NCBI GenBank assembly: GCA_009103225.1
Contig: RHPI01002402.1
Span: 880,014 to 944,013 of the forward strand
Direction: 5' to 3'
DNA from: Chlorokybus atmophyticus
Lineage: Eukaryota > Streptophyta > Chlorokybophyceae > Chlorokybales > Chlorokybaceae
DNA length: 64,000 nt
Part shown: piece after piece, positions 58,707-64,000 of the stretch
How the letters are laid out: every line of letters begins with the position of its first letter
Numbering within the stretch: the first letter of the stretch is position 1
The notes under the pieces: generated by a model
What the model saw: the letters and a program-made list of their open reading frames with translations, nothing else
What the model was told of the DNA's origin: nothing
Databases searched by the model: none
Made by a program: the position numbers and the translations under genes

Positions 58707-60141
58707 TTTGGCATTGGCATTGCCATTGGCGATTTGGCTTTTGTACTACTTGGCAACTGGCGTCGGCATTCTCTAGCCGCTGTAGTCCGATAATGCTGCA
58801 TGAGACCGCCGCTCGTGATTATTGTTGAAGTGCTGTCCTCAGTTGTGCTTAGCATGTTTGCCCTGTCAGCGCACTGATCTTGCACAAATGTCACTCATAG
58901 CATCACTGGCCATGCTCTGCTAGGCAGTTATAGCATATGACAGATCCTTTTCAGCTGCATAGGCTGAGCCCGGGTGGCTATGTTGTAGCTCAGGCAGCAC
59001 ATCTGACAGATAATGCACAGCTGACAGGCTTGTTCAGGCCCTGGTGGCTGCCTAGTTGGCTGAGTGGTTGTTGCCTGGAAAATCACACCTTGCTCTGACT
59101 GGTCATTAAACTCTCTGGATGGCGCAAAGTTTGTGTTTCGCCTGAGATGGCACGCGTACCTGACTGTGTCGCCTTCATGGTTGCGTTCACGAAGACGGAG
59201 CATCAAGCTTGCAATGACATAGTGATTCAACCAAGAGACAATGGTATCGCAGTCTTAATCAGTAATGATGGTTGGACACTGCATTTGGCAGTGATCCTGC
59301 TTGAAGCAACCACTTCAGTCAGCTGCAGACTATTTTGCATGCACATGTCCGCATATGCTGTATTGCAACCAACCCGTCAAGTAGCTTGCTCTCTCGTTGT
59401 CCTATACGCAGGGCTTAGGGCTGAGATAAATGGGTGGGGTATGGAGCTAACAACTAACATCATGTGTTGTTGCAGCTGTGTGTGAGGCGCATGGTGGCGG
59501 CACGCGGAGCGGAGCAGTGATGCATTGACAGCTTCCTGCCGATCTGCCAGCAGTGCATGGCCTGTGCTCTGCAGCGGACGCAGGCATTAACGGTGCTGGA
59601 GCGCGGTGCTGCCGCGGTGTTGGCCGTGCCGGGCTGGGCGCTAGTACCACCAGGACCCCAACGACGGCAGGCGTGGACGTGGCGGGGTGGCGATGTGGGT
59701 GCAAGGGTGCAGGGAGGCGTGGGTAGCATTTGATGGCGTGATGCGTGAGTACGTGACGCTGTATGTGCATATGTACAAAAGATGCAAGGTAGATCATGCG
59801 CGTGGCTGACAATTGATAGGAGTGTGTACGTGCGTGACGGTGGGTGGCGGTGTGTACAACAATGCGAAGTGCAGTGTGTGTCAGCGTGGCGATGGTGAGC
59901 GTTAACACTGGTGTGACAGTATGGATGACAGTTCGTGTACATGTACATACCGTAGGGACACTAGCACCGTCCCCAGATCCGCTAGCTGGCGCACCTGCAG
60001 CCTGCACGGCAGATTGTCGAGCAATGGAGCCACTGAGGCGAAACGCAGAACCCAAGTACTCAACAATTGTCATGCAATGGCACATTGTTGGGTAATGTGT
60101 TGTAATGTACAGATGCGCAGTGTACAGAACAATGTAAAACA
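58707..60141. other. Convergent intergenic region
   Basis: Lies between the 3' ends of EFL1 and HSBP1. The part at about 59640-59960 is GTG/GTGTGC-rich low-complexity DNA that opens long minus-strand His/Thr-rich frames; these have no family features. No gene is supported. Confidence 0.6.
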
Positions 60142-61252
60142 CTACTTGCTCGCATCCTCCAGCTTGACGGGCGTCGGTGCTCCTCCTTCCTCCACGCTCG
60201 CTTGCTGTATCAAGTCACCTATGCTCTTCTCCAGGTCATCGATGCGGGAACCCATTTCATCAACTGCAACTGCGGTTAAGGATGCCAACTCGATGCAAGA
60301 TAATAGGCCACTATATACACATACAAGTAGACACAGATAGAACTAGTGTCATGTGGATACTGCGTGAAATGATGGAATCCGACATCTGCTGGAATCGCGA
60401 TTGCTGCAGAAGCAAGTTGGTTCAGCACGATTGCAATGTCATGACAAGTCAGCAACCGTTTTAGCAATCTGTTGACATGCTGCAAGCTCATCATCTTTGG
60501 GTTACAAGGGGCAGAGCTCACCATTTGTTGTAGCAGGTTCTGGACCTGTGAATGCAAACACGACAAAAACATGTTGTCAGTAAATAAAGCAACTTGCACA
60601 GAAGTAACTGTGCCAAACACGCAGCATGCCACACTGATGTCCTGTGCGTAGCATGCAGTGTTGTGTTAAACTGATTTCGTAGAATGCAGGCTGCAAATTC
60701 CTGCTGACAGAGCAGGCGAACATGTGTACACACATATGCTGGGCTAACTACCACACGTACGAGACCACAAGTGCAGCAGTGTGAGACTCATCCATGCGCA
60801 CATACTCAGGATTGCGGTTAAATTTGGCGCTAATCCAACTTGGATGCATGCCGCAGGCTGTGCAGCAACATCGCTGCACAGCTGTGTTGGCAGTGACGAA
60901 TTGCATACATCACAATGCCATTTGTGTGTGTATGCTTAGCTGAAACAATTCGGGCTTATAGCACTGCTAGAGCCCAGCTGGATCGTAGTCAGACCTCAGA
61001 AGTTCAATTCGATCGAATGCACACCTCTCAACAACAGCTGGCACACTGTAATTAACATGCTTGCTACCTGTGCTGTTGACAAGACACACTCCAAAGGTGC
61101 TATCACATCAGTCGAGAGATTGCAACACGGAAGCAGCCCAAAACAGATGATACCGGACACAGCACAAACCAACCAAGAGCAAACTGATCGCTTACAAAGG
61201 CAGTGAGATCGGCAGTGTTCTGCGGCGGCGCAGCTTCCGCATCCTTGTCCAT
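60142..61252 (-). CDS. HSBP1: Heat shock factor binding protein 1 (HSBP1)
   Basis: A small coiled-coil protein that binds the trimerisation domain of heat shock factors and dampens the heat response. Four short exons join exactly in phase: 61252-61196 (MDKDAEAAPPQNTADLTAF), 60545-60522 (VQNLLQQM), 60403-60361 (QSRFQQMSDSIISR) and 60263-60142 (IDEMGSRIDDLEKSIGDLIQ, ending KLEDASK), giving 81 residues. The joined sequence has the unbroken heptad pattern of the family (LTAFVQNLLQQMQSRFQQMS, then IISRIDEMGSRIDDLEKSI), and its length is close to the usual 75-80. Each exon alone is too short to stand out as an open frame; the 8-codon second exon is easy to miss. The gene is divergent from the ECO1-like gene with a shared 410-bp upstream region. 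Confidence 0.95.
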
Positions 61253-61662
61253 GACGTATACCACCACCACCACCACCTCCCGAGCTGCTGTCAAGCTACT
61301 CCACAGCTCCACCCCCACCTGAACCAGACTCCTTCCCCACCCCCGGATCGCGCCAACACGGACAACCACACCGCCGCCGCTGGCTGCTTGACTCAACCGC
61401 TCAAAATACATGACACTGCGTAGGTGGTTTGCTATATACAAAGCTCTTAGATGTTGATAGATGCTCTTAACTGCGATATCTGCGATGCCTTGGATTGGCG
61501 CGAAAAAGCAAACGACTGAAAGCGTATGACTGGTTTGATTTGTGGCGGCAGCGGCGGTGGCGGCGGCGGTGTTGTTGTTGTTGTCGTGGTCGTCGTAGTC
61601 GTCGTGGTGTACATAAGGGAGGGCTGTGACGTGTACTTGGTGCCTTTCTGAAGTGGAGAGTG
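61253..61662. promoter_or_regulatory. Shared divergent promoter of HSBP1 and the ECO1-like gene
   Basis: This 410-bp region separates the two start codons. It contains (GGC)n and GTTGTTGTC-type repeats at about 61545-61600 and an E2F-type site at 61495-61506. Confidence 0.55.
61495..61506 (-). promoter_or_regulatory. E2F-type site in the ECO1-like/HSBP1 promoter
   Basis: TTGGCGCGAAAA on plus is TTTTCGCGCCAA on minus, a full match to the E2F consensus. It is 157 bp upstream of the ECO1-like start. Cohesion genes act in S phase, which fits E2F control; this is inference. Confidence 0.5.
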
Positions 61663-62699
61663 ATGGGCAGGCCTGGGAGGCAAGCAAGGGAGTCTGCTGG
61701 ATCGCAGGGCAAGCAGGAGAGCAAGCTGAGTGGCTGGTTGGGTAAGCTGGGAGCTGGGGCGGCGGCGGCGGCGCCGGTAGAGAAGGAGGCGTCAGTTGAC
61801 AAGCGTAAGCACAGGGAACAGCTGAATCCAGGTCCGCTGCCCCTCCTGGACGACTGCAAGCCTTTCAGGATCCAGGGCAGGCTGTCCGTGCAAGCCGGAG
61901 CCAAGGAGCTTGCTTCAGCCGGCGGCCCTTGCGCCACGCAGAGCACGCTGGCCTCCTGTTTCAAGCCTCGCCGTGTGCAGGCTGCAGCTCCAACGTCTGC
62001 GGTTGCGACTCCATCAAGCAGGTATGGCTGCAACGCTATCACTGCAATGCTTGCAAAAGAGTCTCACCTGCTGCCCGAAGTGAGTTGCAACGCAAAATCA
62101 ATGTGGCCTTATTGACTCGTTGCGCAGTGATGGTGTGGAGTGCTGCTTTCAAGATGAAGAGCAGCAGGAGGCAGTTGTGACGTACCGCAAAAGGAGGAAG
62201 CACACCCCTGTTGCTGCTGCTCCTGCTGTGAGGTAAGCCGCTGGCTGGTATGGAATGCGTGTGTGCTTCAATGACGAGTGCATAGCGTAGGCATGCACTC
62301 GCTTGATGTGTAGGTAGCGGCATTGGTGTGCGTGCAAGCGTGCGCGCGTGGGTGTCTGACATTCGTGGTTTTGCCAGCAGCCCTTCATGTAACGCACCAC
62401 TGAGATGCGAGGTGGTGCGAGAAGTTGAGAGTGCGCATCGAACATCTCTTCCGACTGAAGCAGCTGCAGATGTCTGTCCTAAACTACCTGAAAGGCAAAG
62501 AAAAGCCAAGCCGCTGTTGAAACATAGGACCACACCGCGCCTGCACCAGCTGCATCTGGACCTTGGCCAGAAGGAGTTTGGGTACACGACTTGCACGGTC
62601 TGCTCTCTCTTGTACGCTAAGGGACAAGACCAAGACGAGCGGGTGCACGCGCGCGTTCATAGATCATATCTCAGGAACGCATCCTCTGGATTGACTTGA
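61663..62699 (+). CDS. ECO1/CTF7-like protein: PIP-box-like motif and zinc finger, no acetyltransferase domain seen
   Basis: ECO1/CTF7/ESCO proteins acetylate cohesin SMC3 to establish sister-chromatid cohesion. Three exons join in phase: 61663-62021, 62128-62232 and 62378-62699, giving 261 residues. QSTLASCF at residues 93-100 resembles a PCNA-binding box (QxxLxxFF with the first aromatic changed to Cys). A basic YRKRRKH patch follows. The C-terminus holds the family C2H2 zinc finger: QLHLDLGQKEFGYTTCTVCS with C227 and C230, then DERVHARVHRSYL with H245 and H249. In the family the GNAT acetyltransferase domain follows immediately, but here a stop comes 12 residues after the last His. I found no acetyltransferase exon up to the window edge 1.3 kb away. 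It may continue beyond the window after an unrecognised splice, or be truncated. The ATG at 61663 is used; the open frame starts with GTG at 61660. Confidence 0.75.
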
Positions 62700-64000
62700 C
62701 TTGACACGTTGCACAAACCCATCACAGTGTGTGCAGTTGTTGCAATTGTTGGCCGTGCTGCTCAATTGTCGGGTGTACACTTGCTGCATGCAATGTAGTG
62801 CACATGCTGCCCTGTGAGAAGTGCACTAAGTGTGTTTGGGACAGCTGCTCACTAGTGAGAAGTCCAGTTTGACCAAGACACTGGCACTGCACGCGTCCGT
62901 TTTGTTAACTGCACTGAGGCACGCTTGTTGGGTGTATGCATGACGTGTGTGTGCGTGTGTGTGTGTTGTGTGCTGTGCACCTGTGCTGCGTGCTGTGCTG
63001 TGTGTACTCGTGTACACACAATGAAGAACACAGCACATGCATAAAACATGCCACATACACCATGCTCACCTGCATGCTACATACAAGATCACCGGGCGGT
63101 GTGTGTTTGTGCTCTGCGCGCGTGTGTTGTGTTGGTGTTATGGCCACTGTTGCTGTGCTTTGTGCGCGTGCATGCGTGGCATAGTGTGCAACCATCATCA
63201 TACCTTATGACATGCTACCATGTGCAAACAGTCCAGTCAACAAGTGTTTGCTGCTCAACAAGTAAAAGGGTTGCAATGAACTCAAATGCCTCCCGCAACA
63301 AGTGCGGATGATTGCTGTTGACACAAAGTTACCAAAGTAGGTCGTCCATGCATACAATGCGCAAGAATTAATCAATTATTACCAAGCCATGACATCATCA
63401 TTGTCATCCGCTGATCACTTAGGTGCCACAAACTGCATTATATTTCATCAAGTATTGATAGCACAATGCACAATTACAATGTAAAATATGAACTGAATGT
63501 GCTCTTTCCTTTTGTATATGCACGCAATTAACAATAAAATTGGTAATAATAAAATTGGTAATCGTTAGTGAAATTGATTATCAAGCCATGTTGATGAACA
63601 TTACACGAAATTACATTATATTGTGCCGTTCTATCTCGTAAATACCTCGCATTCAAATAGCATTGCTGAAATTGCAGTTTGAAATTGCATGCTTTGGCAT
63701 CATCATTGTTGCACTCATGCGATGCTTGAGTTTATCTCGTTGTTTGTAAACATTGACTTTGAGTATTCATTGGGACTTGATTTACTTGAGCGTCACAACA
63801 GAACCAAGAACCCACATTGGCCTAGGGCTCAACGCTTGCAGCTAAGGCCCACCAGCCTGGTGGCACCACGTAGTTGTACTGTACTGCGTGTGTATTGTAG
63901 TACTATTACACTGCTGAAATAGCAGGAATCTGGCGCCATCAGAATGAGTAAAAGTTGTTCTTGTGACGAGGGCAGAGTTGGCGCAGATCTATTCCTACAA
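62700..64000. other. Low-complexity then AT-rich region, right edge
   Basis: 62930-63180 is rich in GTGTGTG and GTGCTGTG. From about 63180 the DNA becomes AT-rich, with a direct repeat AATAAAATTGGTAAT near 63532-63561. I see no GNAT-like acetyltransferase motif and no other coding region. Confidence 0.55.

Noticed and set aside
59447-60142. 231-codon minus-strand His/Thr/Pro-rich frame
   Set aside because: It is the antisense of GTG-rich low-complexity DNA; no family features.

Overview
This is nuclear DNA of a green alga, most likely a chlorophyte of the Chlorophyceae (Chlamydomonadales/Sphaeropleales type). The genes are broken by many short GT-AG introns. There is a nuclear gene for the photosystem II subunit PsbY with a plastid leader, a plastid-type 3-isopropylmalate dehydrogenase, a Whirly DNA-binding protein, and TGTAA poly(A)-signal candidates after some stop codons. 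Intergenic DNA is rich in CATGCATG-type RY motifs, microsatellites and short-loop hairpins. Three runs of N and one single N mark assembly gaps. Most gene models below were assembled by hand from exon translations and splice-site phase. Genes whose exon phases were checked throughout are IPMDH, the ABHD10-like gene, the Agenet/MBD gene, ULP1, TAF2, WHY, TBCB, psbY, HSBP1 and the ECO1-like gene. VPS39, VMP1, VPS54 and EFL1 are clear by homology but only partly resolved at exon level.

Layout. 1-4.6 kb: 3' truncated (window edge) 3-isopropylmalate dehydrogenase on minus, divergent from an ABHD10-like hydrolase fused to Cys-rich modules on plus. 4.6-7.0 kb: AT-rich, gapped, gene-poor. 7.0-9.2 kb: Agenet/Tudor-MBD-AT-hook chromatin protein. 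9.2-12.1 kb: gene-poor, hairpins. 12.1-14.3 kb: ULP1-type SUMO protease (minus). 16.2-19.8 kb: VPS39 (plus). 19.8-22.0 kb: a degenerate three-unit repeat. 22.0-23.9 kb: VMP1 (minus). 25.1-30.2 kb: TAF2 (plus). 30.3-31.9 kb: frame-broken FG-repeat-like DNA carrying a perfect 227-bp copy of a TBCB exon segment. 32.8-34.2 kb: Whirly (minus). 35.8-37.3 kb: tubulin cofactor B (minus). 38.5-40.1 kb: an unrecognised gene with a twice-repeated CxxCKR motif. 41.7-43.1 kb: an eroded unrecognised gene. 43.5-43.85 kb: a 53-bp tandem array. 45.8-46.6 kb: psbY with three PsbY modules. 48.1-52.6 kb: VPS54 (minus), divergent from EFL1 (53.0-58.7 kb, plus). 60.1-61.3 kb: HSBP1 (minus), divergent from an ECO1/CTF7-like zinc-finger gene (61.7-62.7 kb, plus).

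The genes are an ordinary eukaryotic mix (membrane tethering: VPS39, VPS54, VMP1; transcription and chromatin: TAF2, Agenet/MBD; SUMO; ribosome maturation; tubulin folding; photosynthesis) with no operon logic. The most unusual points are the ABHD10-like protein whose nucleophile serine is a glycine and which carries three CxxC modules, the three-module PsbY polyprotein, the ECO1-like gene with no visible acetyltransferase domain, the exact TBCB exon copy, and a set of near-perfect short-loop hairpins and degenerate tandem repeats in non-coding DNA.
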